In this document: positions 7,778 through 15,769 of the stretch, piece after piece
Layout of the letters: each line of letters opens with the position of its first letter
Position numbering within the stretch: position 1 is the stretch's first letter
Origin: Eggerthella sp. CAG:298
Lineage (GTDB): Bacteria; Actinomycetota; Coriobacteriia; Coriobacteriales; Eggerthellaceae
Direction of reading: 5' to 3'
Assembly: GCA_000435675.1 (NCBI GenBank)
Contig: FR895132.1
Span: 5,635-40,258, forward strand
Length of the DNA stretch: 34,624 bases
Program-made: the position numbers and the translations under genes
Notes under the pieces: generated by a model
Seen by the model: the letters and a program-made list of their open reading frames with translations, nothing else
Database searches by the model: none
Told to the model about the DNA's origin: nothing

Positions 7778-8101
7778 TCAGGCGCAGACCGTTGCATTGG
7801 GGAGGCGGTCATGAAGATAGGCATCGGCGGCCTTGAGTGCGCGACCAGAAGCGCCGGTAACTACCGTGATGCCGGCTTTTTTCATGATCTCGATATCGCG
7901 TTCGGAGATGGTTCCACAGATGAGAACGCGCACTTCGATCTGGCGCAAGAAATTAGCTTGCGATCCACATAAGTGTTCTTGGCTCGGTAGATTACGCGAG
8001 TCGACCAGTTCGTTATTTTCCACTTTGTAGAAATTGAAGTTGGTGCATGAGCTGAAATGTTTGCTCACATCCAAACCTTCACTGGCTACTGCTATTCTCA
8101 T
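7778..8101 (-). CDS. NifX/NafY-like (dinitrogenase Fe-Mo cofactor domain) protein
   Basis: A 107-residue protein made up almost wholly of one domain of the dinitrogenase iron-molybdenum cofactor superfamily: MRIAVASEGLDVSKHF at the start, then the FxFYKVENNELVDSRNL strand pair, and VLICGTISERDIEIMKKAGI plus GASGRALKAADAYL at the end. Small relatives are common in anaerobes without nitrogenase and are thought to handle metal clusters. The start at 8101 fits the family N-terminus; the frame is open to 8158 but those residues do not look conserved. AGGA sits 9 bases upstream. It stands alone between a terminator and a tRNA gene, and no nif or cluster-assembly genes are near. Partner unknown. Confidence 0.85.
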   Translation of the reverse strand: MRIAVASEGLDVSKHFSSCTNFNFYKVENNELVDSRNLPSQEHLCGSQANFLRQIEVRVLICGTISERDIEIMKKAGITVVTGASGRALKAADAYLHDRLPNATVCA

Positions 8102-8250
8102 GCCTCTCGTTCCTGTGAAACTGAAATAAAAGACTACGCTGTCTACTCTACGGTGCAAACTTGGTGCTGTACTTTAACGTTCGGGGGAAGGGGCTGATTC
8201 TCCTGCGACAGGAGCGCGATTCGCGTACGAAAACCGTTGCCGATTTTCCC

Positions 8251-8279
8251 TTGCAAAATAAAGAAAGCTTTGTGATAAT
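8251..8279 (+). promoter_or_regulatory. Promoter of tRNA-Glu
   Basis: TTGCAA (8251-8256) and GATAAT (8274-8279) are spaced by exactly 17 bases, with a TG one base before the -10 (extended -10). Transcription would begin near 8286, about 20 bases before the mature tRNA. Confidence 0.7.
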
Positions 8280-8306
8280 AACCAAGCTGTGTTTTGCAGT
8301 GGAGTC

Positions 8307-8381
8307 GTCCCCATCGTCTAGCGGTCAGGACGCCGCCCTTTCAAGGCGGAAACACGGGTTCAATTCCCGTTGGGGGCACCA
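8307..8381 (+). tRNA. tRNA-Glu (anticodon TTC)
   Basis: A full cloverleaf can be folded. The acceptor GTCCCCA pairs with TGGGGGC (one G-U). The anticodon arm CCGCC-CTTTCAA-GGCGG has the TTC anticodon. The T arm is ACGGG-TTCAATT-CCCGT. Discriminator A and an encoded CCA end at 8381. Length is 75 bases. It has its own promoter upstream and a terminator 10 bases downstream, so it is a single-gene unit. Confidence 0.97.
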
Positions 8382-8391
8382 TACAAATTTT

Positions 8392-8416
8392 AACGAACCT
8401 TTCAAGGTTCGTTTTT
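8392..8416 (+). terminator. Rho-independent terminator of tRNA-Glu
   Basis: AACGAACC (8392-8399) pairs with GGTTCGTT (8406-8413) around a TTTCAA loop and runs into a TTTTT tract. It is a textbook terminator 10 bases after the tRNA CCA end. Confidence 0.88.
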
Positions 8417-8575
8417 GTTATATGACTCCGTAAAGCAAGATCGGGCTTACGGTTGATTCGCTTGTGAAGTGAAGTTTCAATTCTGATCGCAAAAACCAGG
8501 TTTGATGTTTCTTGATTCGAAGAACCGCTCGGCTGGACTGCAAGCACAGGTACTTTTATCGTGAGGAAGGCTTGT

Positions 8576-8962
8576 GTGAAAAAGCTCATCGCGCAATTCA
8601 TGAAGTTCGGCATCGTGGGCGTGATCGCGTTTCTGATCGACTACGGGCTCATGGTGGCGCTCACCGAGTTCTTCGGCGTTCCCTATCTTATCTCCAACAC
8701 CATCTCCTTCACGGTTTCGGTCGTGTTCAATTATGTCGCATCGATGCGTTACGTGTTCGAACGACGCGACGATATGTCTCGGCATCGCGAATTCATCATC
8801 TTCGTCGTGCTCTCCATCATCGGGCTCATCTTAAACGACCTCTTCATGTGGCTGTTCGTAAGCGTCTGGTTCATCGACTATCGTATCGCGAAGGTCATCG
8901 TGACAGTTTTGGTGGCTATTTGGAATTTTGTCACGCGAAAGATCTTCTTAGAGAAGCATTGA
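8576..8962 (+). CDS. GtrA-family membrane protein
   Basis: A 128-residue integral membrane protein of the GtrA family (PF04138 type), with four hydrophobic helices: FGIVGVIAFLIDYGLMVAL, ISNTISFTVSVVFNYVA, FIIFVVLSIIGLILNDLF, and AKVIVTVLVAIWNFV. The conserved NxxxxxxxVVFNYxxxRxxVF feature between helices 2 and 3 is present. Family members move or present polyprenyl-linked sugars for glycan or teichoic-acid decoration. GTG 8576 is chosen over GTG 8561 because AGGAAGG lies 5 bases before it and the protein then starts KKLIAQFMKFG like relatives. It is the first gene of an apparent three-gene unit with two large glycosyltransferases; the usual GtrB-type partner is not in the window. Confidence 0.9.
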   Translation: MKKLIAQFMKFGIVGVIAFLIDYGLMVALTEFFGVPYLISNTISFTVSVVFNYVASMRYVFERRDDMSRHREFIIFVVLSIIGLILNDLFMWLFVSVWFIDYRIAKVIVTVLVAIWNFVTRKIFLEKH

Positions 8963-9022
8963 TGCAAAAGCACTAAAGTAGAAACAAGCAGTGCGCAAGG
9001 GCGAGCGAAGGAAGGGGAGAGC

Positions 9023-11527
9023 ATGAACGTCACGTTCAAGATCATGCGTCGTTCGGGTGATAAAGCCTACATCCTCTCCGAGATCACCGACTACGATAAA
9101 GGCCTGCCCGTGGTGCTTTCGGCCTCCACGGAAAATGGCGTGCGCATTCCCTGCGATGTGTTTCCCTTCGTCGATGAAGACGACGTGCTCGCCATGGAGT
9201 TCGCGCTCTACGACACCGCGCTTGCCGTGCGCGATGACTTGCTTGCGAGCGCGCATGCGAAGAATTCACCCGCACTGAGGTTCTTCGTGGTGGTGCTTCC
9301 GTGGCTCAATGTGAAGCGCTGGGTGCTCGAGTTCCGCGCGATCACGCCTGAGGGGAAGACGCAATCATTTTGCGTCAACGGCCTTGAGATGGATGCCTTC
9401 CGCTGGCGCAATCGCCTCGATATTCGTCGCGGCGCGTTCCAGAGCGAAGCGCTCGAGCAATTGAGCAAGCGCTTCATCCATGACCGCATCCAGATCTCGT
9501 TCAAGCGCGCGCTCGATATGGGCGATCGTCTTCTTGTGAGCGCAGCGCTCGATATGCCCTATCACGAAGAGAGCGATATCGCTTTCGATTTCCTCGATGG
9601 CGAAGGCCGACCGTTCGAACCGTACTTCAACGTGATCGAGGACAGCGTTACCCATGCATCCGATTTCGGCTCCCTCGAGCGTCGCAACGTGGAGCTATCC
9701 ATCTCGCTCCCTAAGGCTATTGGCGAAATGTGCGTTTGCGCCACCGATACCGCCGGCACGATTGCGCCGGGGTTCGAGGTACTGAGCGAAAAGGGTGCGC
9801 GTGTGCTGCTCGAAGAATTCTCCGAGCAAGCGAAAACCGCCTATAACGACCCTGCTTACGACGAATGGTATCGCGCCCATCAGCGCGCCGACCTCCCAAC
9901 GCTTTTCGAGCAGGTTTCCGTCCGCTTCAAGGTCGAGCCGCTCATCAGTATCGTGTGCGTGCTCGATCATGCCCAACACCATCAGATCCACGATGTGATG
10001 AACGCGTTCCGTACGCAAAGCTATAGCAAATGGGAGCTGATCTTCGTCGATCTGGATGGCGACGATTCGTTCGTTTCCTCGCTTCTCGAAGTGTTCCAGG
10101 ACGATCGCATGTATCTCGTGGATGTGGACCCTGCGCTTTCGCGCCCCGAGAAGATCAACGCCGCATTCTACGCAGCGGAAGGCAGCTATATCGGCTCGCT
10201 CTTCGCACATGATCTGCTCGCACCCAATGCGCTTTTCGAATGCGTGCGCACGATCAATGCGTTTCCTACCTGCGAGCTCATCTACTGCGATTCCGATACG
10301 GTGAACGTGCAGGGGTACCATTCGCATCCGATCTTGCGCAGCGCGTATTCGCCCGAACTGCTCCGCTCATTCAACTATTTGGGCAACTTCGTGATCTATG
10401 GCGTTGAATTGCTCGAGCGCATCGGACTGCTCGACCCCGCCTTCGAAGGAGCGCTTGCCTACGATCTGAATCTGCGCGCTTGTGAACAGGCGCAGCGCGT
10501 TTGCCATATCTCGCGCGTGCTGTGCCATCGCCGCTTCGCTTCCGAGATGTACGAATATCAGCTGCATTCTCCCGAAGATCAGGAAGCGGGGCGCAAGGCA
10601 CTCGTGGCTCACTGCAAGCGTGTGGGGATGAGCGCCGAGGTCCTGAGCCTGGATATTCCGTTTTGCTACCGCATTCGCCACGTGCTCACAGAAACGCCGA
10701 AGGTTTCGATCGTGCTCAATACCGTGAACAATGCCGAGGTGATCGAACGCTGCGTAACGAGCCTCTATCAGCAGATCACCTACGACAATTTCGAGGTCGT
10801 GGTGGTCGAAGTCGGAAAGCTCGACGCTCAGGTCAAGGATACCCTTGCGCGCTTGCGCGAACGCTTTTCGACCTTTAAAACGCTGCACTACGACGGGGTC
10901 TTCAACCATGCGCGCCTGGCGAATTTCGCGGTCGAGCAGCTTTCGAGCGAATACTTTTTCTTCATCACCGACGACACGCGCATCCTCACGCCCGATGCGC
11001 TCCAGACGATGCTCGGGTATTTCCAAGACGAACAAGTGGGGATCGTGGGTCCGCAGAAGCTCTATTTGGATGCCACCATCGAACACGCCGGTCTGGTGGT
11101 GGGGGGCGAACATGTCATCACGCCCATCTCGCGCTATATGCTCTCCAACTGGAATGGGTATCTCGACCGTTGTGCGGTCTCGCGCAACGTCTCTGCGGTG
11201 GCAGGTGAGTGCATGTTCATCTCGAAGGAAGTCTTCGACCAAGTGGGTGGCTTCACGGAAGATTTCTCGCTTGCTTATTCCGATGTCGATTTTTGCTTGA
11301 AGGCGCGTGAACTGGGATTCTATACGGTCTATACGCCGTATGTGAAGCTTACGCATTCGCGCTCGGTCAATCGTATGCGCAACTATTCGCAGGCCTTCTT
11401 GATCAAGCGTACGCGCGAAGCGGCGCTCATCCAGTACCTTTGGCCCGATTACTTCGTTAAGGGCGATGGCTTCTACAACCCCAATCTCGATCCGAACAAC
11501 CCCTATTTCGCGCTGAGGAAAGACTGA
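9023..11527 (+). CDS. Large GT2-like glycosyltransferase with two GT-A-like domains
   Basis: An 834-residue cytoplasmic protein with no signal or membrane helix. Residues 1-300 form an unassigned beta-rich region. A first GT-A-like domain starts near 303 (EPLISIVCVLDHAQ), and its DXD position reads LFAHDLLAPNALFE near 388, so it is degenerate. A second begins near 557 (PKVSIVLNTVNN) with FFITDDTRILTPDAL near 646 and SDVDFCLKARELGFYTVY near 752, close to active GT2 rhamnosyl- or glucosyltransferases. An AAGGAAGGGGAG stretch precedes ATG 9023. Only 2 bases separate it from its paralogue downstream. A role in building a cell-surface polysaccharide is likely; the sugar and acceptor are unknown. 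Confidence 0.85.
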   Translation: MNVTFKIMRRSGDKAYILSEITDYDKGLPVVLSASTENGVRIPCDVFPFVDEDDVLAMEFALYDTALAVRDDLLASAHAKNSPALRFFVVVLPWLNVKRWVLEFRAITPEGKTQSFCVNGLEMDAFRWRNRLDIRRGAFQSEALEQLSKRFIHDRIQISFKRALDMGDRLLVSAALDMPYHEESDIAFDFLDGEGRPFEPYFNVIEDSVTHASDFGSLERRNVELSISLPKAIGEMCVCATDTAGTIAPGFEVLSEKGARVLLEEFSEQAKTAYNDPAYDEWYRAHQRADLPTLFEQVSVRFKVEPLISIVCVLDHAQHHQIHDVMNAFRTQSYSKWELIFVDLDGDDSFVSSLLEVFQDDRMYLVDVDPALSRPEKINAAFYAAEGSYIGSLFAHDLLAPNALFECVRTINAFPTCELIYCDSDTVNVQGYHSHPILRSAYSPELLRSFNYLGNFVIYGVELLERIGLLDPAFEGALAYDLNLRACEQAQRVCHISRVLCHRRFASEMYEYQLHSPEDQEAGRKALVAHCKRVGMSAEVLSLDIPFCYRIRHVLTETPKVSIVLNTVNNAEVIERCVTSLYQQITYDNFEVVVVEVGKLDAQVKDTLARLRERFSTFKTLHYDGVFNHARLANFAVEQLSSEYFFFITDDTRILTPDALQTMLGYFQDEQVGIVGPQKLYLDATIEHAGLVVGGEHVITPISRYMLSNWNGYLDRCAVSRNVSAVAGECMFISKEVFDQVGGFTEDFSLAYSDVDFCLKARELGFYTVYTPYVKLTHSRSVNRMRNYSQAFLIKRTREAALIQYLWPDYFVKGDGFYNPNLDPNNPYFALRKD

Positions 11528-11529
11528 AG

Positions 11530-13983
11530 ATGAACGTTCGTCTTGAATCCATGTGCCAAGGCGATGGCAAGATCTATGCGCAGATCGCCATCGAGCGTCT
11601 CTCGGCTGATTCGATCGTCACGCTTGAAGCGCACCTGAAAGATGGCACCGAGATCCCGGCGCATCTCCTTCCTTTCGACCCGCTCGATGGGCAGTCGGCA
11701 GCGAACTTCGTGATCATCGTGCCGCATTTCGATGAGCGTGAGATCATGCTCGAATTCAACGAATATCGCGGTGCCGATGCGCCGCTCGGGCGTGCGCACC
11801 TTACGATCGAGACGAATATGCTCACGTGGCGCACGCGCATCAATTCGGTAGTGAAGAACGAGCTCATTGCGCAGATGTTCGATATCGAGCGCGAATACTA
11901 TTCCGATCGCATGCACACCTCTTTCATCGCAGCGGTCGATGACAAGGACGAGATCGTAGTGAAGATGCTCATCGACCTTCCGCAGATCGAAGGCGCGGAT
12001 GTGGCGATCCGCTTCCTCGATGCACACGGCAAGGAACGAGAGCTGCCCGTCTATCCGCTTTTCGAGGAGATCAAGCCTGCGCGCCGCTTTGGCGATGAGA
12101 ATCGGATCAACGTTGGGTTTTCCGTGCGCGTCCCACGAGACGATAAGGATTTCTGCGTGTTCGCCAGCGATGCGCTCGATGTGGTGCCGGGCGGGTTCGC
12201 CATGTTCTGCGACGAGAGCTACGAGCCTTTGCGGGCGCGCTTCTTCGAGCGAACCGTCGATGCGGCGCATGATCCTGCTTACGATGCGTGGTATCTGCTG
12301 CATAGTGCCACGCTCGCCGATCTCGCAGAGCAGCGTCGAACGACCTTTACCTACGAGCCGCTCATTTCGCTGGTCATCCCCCTTGTGCAAGGGGAAGCGG
12401 AGTTGCTCGCACGCTGTCTCGCGGCGCTCGCTGCTCAGACCTACAACGTGTTCGAGGCTATCGTGGTCGATCGCTACTATGGCGATGCCGAATTCGCCGC
12501 GCTCGGGCTTGAGCAGGGGGGAGTTTGTGCGCTCACGCGCGTGAAGGTCGATGAGGCGCTTGGCGCCGACGAGATGTTCGCTGCGGGGCTTGCCGAGGCG
12601 AAGGGTTCGTATTGTGTGCTGCTCGAGCCGGATATCATGCTCGCTCCCGAAGCGCTCTTCGAGGTGGTGCGTCGTATCAACGAGCGTCGCGTTCTCGAAT
12701 ACGAGGCTCCTGCGCGTGTTCTCTATGCGCATCACGACGTGCTCGATGCGAATGGCATGCTGTGCGAACTTGCCTGCAAGCCGCTCTATTCGCCCGATCT
12801 GCTCCTGTCCTATAACTATGCGGGGCCGCTCATCTTCTTCGAGCGAGAATTGCTCGATCAGCTGCACGAATCTGCGGGTTTCGTGCGCGAAGCGCTCGTC
12901 TATGATCTGCTGTTCAAGGCGATCGAGACGACGGGGAGCATCGAGCGCATCGATCAGATCCTCTACCATGTGGCGCGTGCGCCGCGCGAAGCGGCAGGCG
13001 AGAACCAGGCGCGCATCGAGGCGCATGAAGAGGACTTCCGTGGCGGGCGCCGTGCGGTAGCGAACCATCTGAAACGTCGCGGTATCGAAGCGACCGTTCT
13101 TTCCGATATCCATGAAGAGCGCTACCGCTTGAACTATGCGCTGCCCGCTGAGCTTCCTTCTGTTCTGGTCATCGTGGTCAATCGTGAACAGCCCTATCTA
13201 TTGGAATCGTGCATCGAGAGCCTGTTCGAGAAGAGCCCCTACGATAACCTGCAGGTGTGTATCGTCGACAATGCGAGCACTTCGCTCGAGACGTTCTCGA
13301 CCTATGGGCGCATTCAGGGCAAGCACGAAGAGGTCGATCTCATTCGCATCACCGAACGAAGCGGCTATGCTGCTTGCATCGCGCAAGCGCTCGAGGCGCA
13401 CGAGAGCGACTATGTGCTGCTGCTCGATGGGGCGGTCGAATTCGAGACCGAAGGCGCGCTCGAACGCTGGATCGGCATGTGCACACGTTCTGAAGTGGGT
13501 GTGGTGGGTGCCAAGCTCCTGCTTTCCGACGATACGGTCTCAGAGGCAGGGATCACGGTAGGCTCGGCGCGTGGTGCAACGACCATCGGTACCGATCTGC
13601 CCCGTACGGCGCCTGGCTATCTGAAGCGTCTTGCCTGCACGAACGATGTTTCTGCCGTTTCGAGCGCATGCCAGTTCATCCGCCGGAGCGTGCTCGATGA
13701 AGTAGGCGGCTATGACGATCGCTTCAAGCTCGATTTCGGCGACACCGATTTTTGCTTGCGCGTCATCAAGGCAGGCTATTTCGTCGTGTTCGATCCTGAG
13801 GTCGAGCTCTATCACTTCAAGAACAAGATCAAGGATGACCATCTCTCCGATGCGCGTCGCATCCGCCTTGAGCAGGAGCGTGCTTATCTGCACTTCAAAT
13901 GGCCGCGTGCGTTCGTTGAGGGTGATCCCTTCTCAAGTTCGCTGCTTGCTCCAGGCGATGGTTATTACCAGCTATATCGTTAA
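11530..13983 (+). CDS. Second large GT2-like glycosyltransferase, paralogue of the preceding gene
   Basis: An 817-residue protein with the same plan as its upstream neighbour: a beta-rich N-terminus (1-270), a GT-A-like domain from about 274 (EPLISLVIPLVQ), and another from about 543 (PSVLVIVVNREQP). Shared landmarks include DPAYDxWY just before the first GT domain, YSPDLLLSYNY matching YSPELLRSFNY, and GDTDFCLRVIKAGYFVVF near 738. The metal-binding DXD positions are eroded in both domains: LLEPDIMLAPEALFE near 361 and LLLDGAVEFETEG near 629. It may be a weakly active or non-catalytic partner. It starts 2 bases after the previous stop. A perfect hairpin spans its own stop codon. Confidence 0.85.
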   Translation: MNVRLESMCQGDGKIYAQIAIERLSADSIVTLEAHLKDGTEIPAHLLPFDPLDGQSAANFVIIVPHFDEREIMLEFNEYRGADAPLGRAHLTIETNMLTWRTRINSVVKNELIAQMFDIEREYYSDRMHTSFIAAVDDKDEIVVKMLIDLPQIEGADVAIRFLDAHGKERELPVYPLFEEIKPARRFGDENRINVGFSVRVPRDDKDFCVFASDALDVVPGGFAMFCDESYEPLRARFFERTVDAAHDPAYDAWYLLHSATLADLAEQRRTTFTYEPLISLVIPLVQGEAELLARCLAALAAQTYNVFEAIVVDRYYGDAEFAALGLEQGGVCALTRVKVDEALGADEMFAAGLAEAKGSYCVLLEPDIMLAPEALFEVVRRINERRVLEYEAPARVLYAHHDVLDANGMLCELACKPLYSPDLLLSYNYAGPLIFFERELLDQLHESAGFVREALVYDLLFKAIETTGSIERIDQILYHVARAPREAAGENQARIEAHEEDFRGGRRAVANHLKRRGIEATVLSDIHEERYRLNYALPAELPSVLVIVVNREQPYLLESCIESLFEKSPYDNLQVCIVDNASTSLETFSTYGRIQGKHEEVDLIRITERSGYAACIAQALEAHESDYVLLLDGAVEFETEGALERWIGMCTRSEVGVVGAKLLLSDDTVSEAGITVGSARGATTIGTDLPRTAPGYLKRLACTNDVSAVSSACQFIRRSVLDEVGGYDDRFKLDFGDTDFCLRVIKAGYFVVFDPEVELYHFKNKIKDDHLSDARRIRLEQERAYLHFKWPRAFVEGDPFSSSLLAPGDGYYQLYR

Positions 13984-13993
13984 GATATAGCTG
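13970..13993 (+). terminator. Hairpin enclosing the stop codon of the second glycosyltransferase
   Basis: CAGCTATATC (from 13969) pairs perfectly with GATATAGCTG (to 13993) around the loop GTTAA, which contains the TAA stop at 13981-13983. No T-run follows, so it is either a weak terminator or a 3'-end stabilising or pausing structure. Confidence 0.45.
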
Positions 13994-14038
13994 ATCGTGC
14001 GATTCCCGTACAATTTTCGCGGCGCGTGCACACGGGTT

Positions 14039-14054
14039 GTTCTATAGTTAGAAC
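14039..14054. promoter_or_regulatory. Inverted repeat with embedded -10 upstream of the ABC importer
   Basis: GTTCTA-TAGT-TAGAAC is a perfect 6-bp inverted repeat, and its centre contains TATAGT (14043-14048), a good -10 hexamer 66 bases before ATG 14114. No convincing -35 is seen at normal spacing, which would fit an activated or repressor-covered promoter. This is inference. Confidence 0.35.
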
Positions 14055-14113
14055 TTGCGCTTGTCGCTTTTGCGGCGTGGCGCTCCATGGAACAACACGA
14101 TCGCAGGGTATAC

Positions 14114-14860
14114 ATGATTCAGATCGAACATCTCTATAAAACCTATACGAGCGAGAAGCACGATGAAGCGCATCACGCTCTGAAGGATATCAATCTCACG
14201 ATCGAAGATGGCTCCATCTTCGGTATCATCGGCCAATCAGGCGCGGGAAAATCGACCTTGGTGCGCTGCATCAACCTGCTCGAGCGTCCTACTTCAGGCG
14301 AGATCATCATCGATGGGGTGGACGTGACGAACCTCACGGGCAAAGCGCTGCTCGAATTTCGTGCGAACGTGGGCATGATCTTCCAGAATTTCTCGCTCTT
14401 CCAGCAGCGAACGGTGCTGCGCAACGTTACCTTCCCGCTCGAACTGCATAAGGGTTACAACAAGGCTGAAGCGCGCGAGCGTGCGCTCGAATTGCTGGAG
14501 TTGGTGGGTCTTGCTGATAAGGCGAACAAGTATCCTTCGCAGCTTTCTGGTGGACAGCAGCAGCGCGTGGCTATCGCGCGTGCGCTCATCAATCGTCCAT
14601 CGATCATGCTCTGTGATGAAGCTACGAGTGCTCTTGACACCATGACCACGCAGTCGATCCTTCGGTTGCTCAAAGATATCAACGAGGAACTCGGCGTTAC
14701 GCTCGTGCTCATCACCCATTCGCTGCTCGTGGCGGAGCAGATCTGCGACACGGTTGCGGTCATCGATGATGGACGCATCGTTGAGATGGGTCGCACGCAG
14801 GATATCTTCGAGAATCCGCAAAGCGATGCCTCGCGTCAGCTTTTGGGAAAGGAGTGCTAG
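14114..14860 (+). CDS. metN: MetN-like ABC importer ATP-binding protein, without NIL domain
   Basis: A 248-residue ABC ATPase that drives import together with the permease encoded next. It has Walker A GQSGAGKST, Q-loop FQNFSLF, signature LSGGQQQR, Walker B IMLCDEATSALD and switch LITHS. The stretch TLVRCINLLERPTSGEIIIDG and the MetI-type partner place it in the methionine uptake family. Typical MetN is about 340 residues with a C-terminal NIL/ACT domain that senses methionine; this one stops after the nucleotide-binding domain. ATG 14114 is preferred (AGGG 6 bases upstream) over ATG 14087. It may transport a compound other than methionine. Confidence 0.85.
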   Translation: MIQIEHLYKTYTSEKHDEAHHALKDINLTIEDGSIFGIIGQSGAGKSTLVRCINLLERPTSGEIIIDGVDVTNLTGKALLEFRANVGMIFQNFSLFQQRTVLRNVTFPLELHKGYNKAEARERALELLELVGLADKANKYPSQLSGGQQQRVAIARALINRPSIMLCDEATSALDTMTTQSILRLLKDINEELGVTLVLITHSLLVAEQICDTVAVIDDGRIVEMGRTQDIFENPQSDASRQLLGKEC

Positions 14861-14863
14861 GCG

Positions 14864-15532
14864 ATGGATTTCCTTGCAACCTTCTTCGATAACTACGGCA
14901 TGCTCCTTGCGCAGGGCACCTGGGATACCCTGCTCATGACCATCGTTTCGACCTTCTTCGCCTATGTGATCGGCATTCCGCTGGGCGTGCTGTGCGTGCT
15001 CACAAGTCCGAAAGGGCTCATGCCGCATCGTGTCTTCAACATGGTGCTCGGCTGGATCATCAACATCGGGCGTTCGATTCCGTTCATCATCTTGCTCGTG
15101 GCGCTCATCCCGTTCACGCGTTTCATCGTGGGCACGTCGCTTGGCGTTCCTGGCGCGATCGTGCCGCTCGTCATCTCTGCGGCTCCCTTTATCGCGCGCA
15201 TGGTCGAGCAATCGATCGAAGAGGTCGATGGCGGCCTGGTGGAAGCGGCGCAGAGCTTCGGCGCGAACACCTGGCAGATCGTCTACAAGGTATTCTTGCG
15301 TGAGGCCTTGCCTTCGCTCGTTCGTGGTTTTGCGATCGTATTCATCACCATCCTGGGATACTCAGCGATGGCAGGTTGCGTCGGTGCTGGCGGTTTGGGT
15401 GATATCGCGATCCGCTACGGCTATCAGCGCTACCAGGACGATGTCATGATCGCTACGGTTATCATCCTTATCGTGATCGTGCAGATCGTGCAGAGTTTAT
15501 GTAACTTCGCAGCTCGCAAAATGGAGCACTGA
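14864..15532 (+). CDS. metI: MetI-like ABC importer permease
   Basis: A 222-residue inner-membrane permease of the MetI family with about five hydrophobic helices. It includes TWDTLLMTIVSTFFAYVIG at the start, GRSIPFIILLVALIPFTR, and a C-terminal helix rich in Ile and Val. The coupling motif that docks on the ATPase is visible as VEAAQSFGANTWQIVYKVFLREALP (EAA...G) near residues 125-149. ATG lies 3 bases after the ATPase stop, with AAAGGAG inside that gene's end, so the two are translationally linked. No substrate-binding lipoprotein (MetQ) follows; the next gene is glutamine synthetase. A hairpin spans the stop codon. Confidence 0.9.
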   Translation: MDFLATFFDNYGMLLAQGTWDTLLMTIVSTFFAYVIGIPLGVLCVLTSPKGLMPHRVFNMVLGWIINIGRSIPFIILLVALIPFTRFIVGTSLGVPGAIVPLVISAAPFIARMVEQSIEEVDGGLVEAAQSFGANTWQIVYKVFLREALPSLVRGFAIVFITILGYSAMAGCVGAGGLGDIAIRYGYQRYQDDVMIATVIILIVIVQIVQSLCNFAARKMEH

Positions 15533-15550
15533 GGCTCTTCAGCGCTCCAT
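15521..15550 (+). terminator. Hairpin across the metI stop codon
   Basis: ATGGAGC (15521-15527) pairs with GCTCCAT (15544-15550). After an A/C mismatch, CTGA pairs with TCAG around GGCTCT. The TGA stop (15530-15532) lies inside. The following CTTAACGTTC has only a weak T content. Probable terminator of the importer operon. Confidence 0.5.
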
Positions 15551-15717
15551 CTTAACGTTCAGGACTCACTCACAGCGCAGCTAAGGCTGCTCGTTCGTCC
15601 TTCGCGCTCATCTGAAGCGCTGGGATGCCTCAGGTCGTATATCCGATTCGTTTCGCGTTCGGGCATCGTTCGCAGTGCCTGAAACAAATCGGTAACCACT
15701 TGCTTGGACGAAGCCCG

Positions 15718-15723
15718 TATAAT
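15718..15723 (+). promoter_or_regulatory. Candidate -10 element of glnA
   Basis: A perfect TATAAT lies 46 bases before the glnA ATG. TTGCTT at 15700-15705 is only 12 bases upstream, too close for a standard -35, and nothing better is seen at 17 bases. This could fit an activator-dependent promoter, for example one served by the GlnR-like regulator. The rest of 15551-15717 shows only a small GCAGC-TAAG-GCTGC hairpin. Confidence 0.35.
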
Positions 15724-15769
15724 GAAGTGAGCAACTAGTGCATGCATTCTACGGGAAGGAAGACCAAGC

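Noticed and set aside
8200..8214. CTCCTG-CGA-CAGGAG hairpin before the tRNA gene.
   Set aside because: A small stem with a 3-base loop, no T-run and no link to a gene start; not enough to call a regulatory element.
9084..13401. Several long minus-strand open frames opposite the glycosyltransferase genes, up to 536 codons.
   Set aside because: They are antisense shadows of strongly biased coding sequence; their translations are Arg/His/Ile-rich and show no domain.
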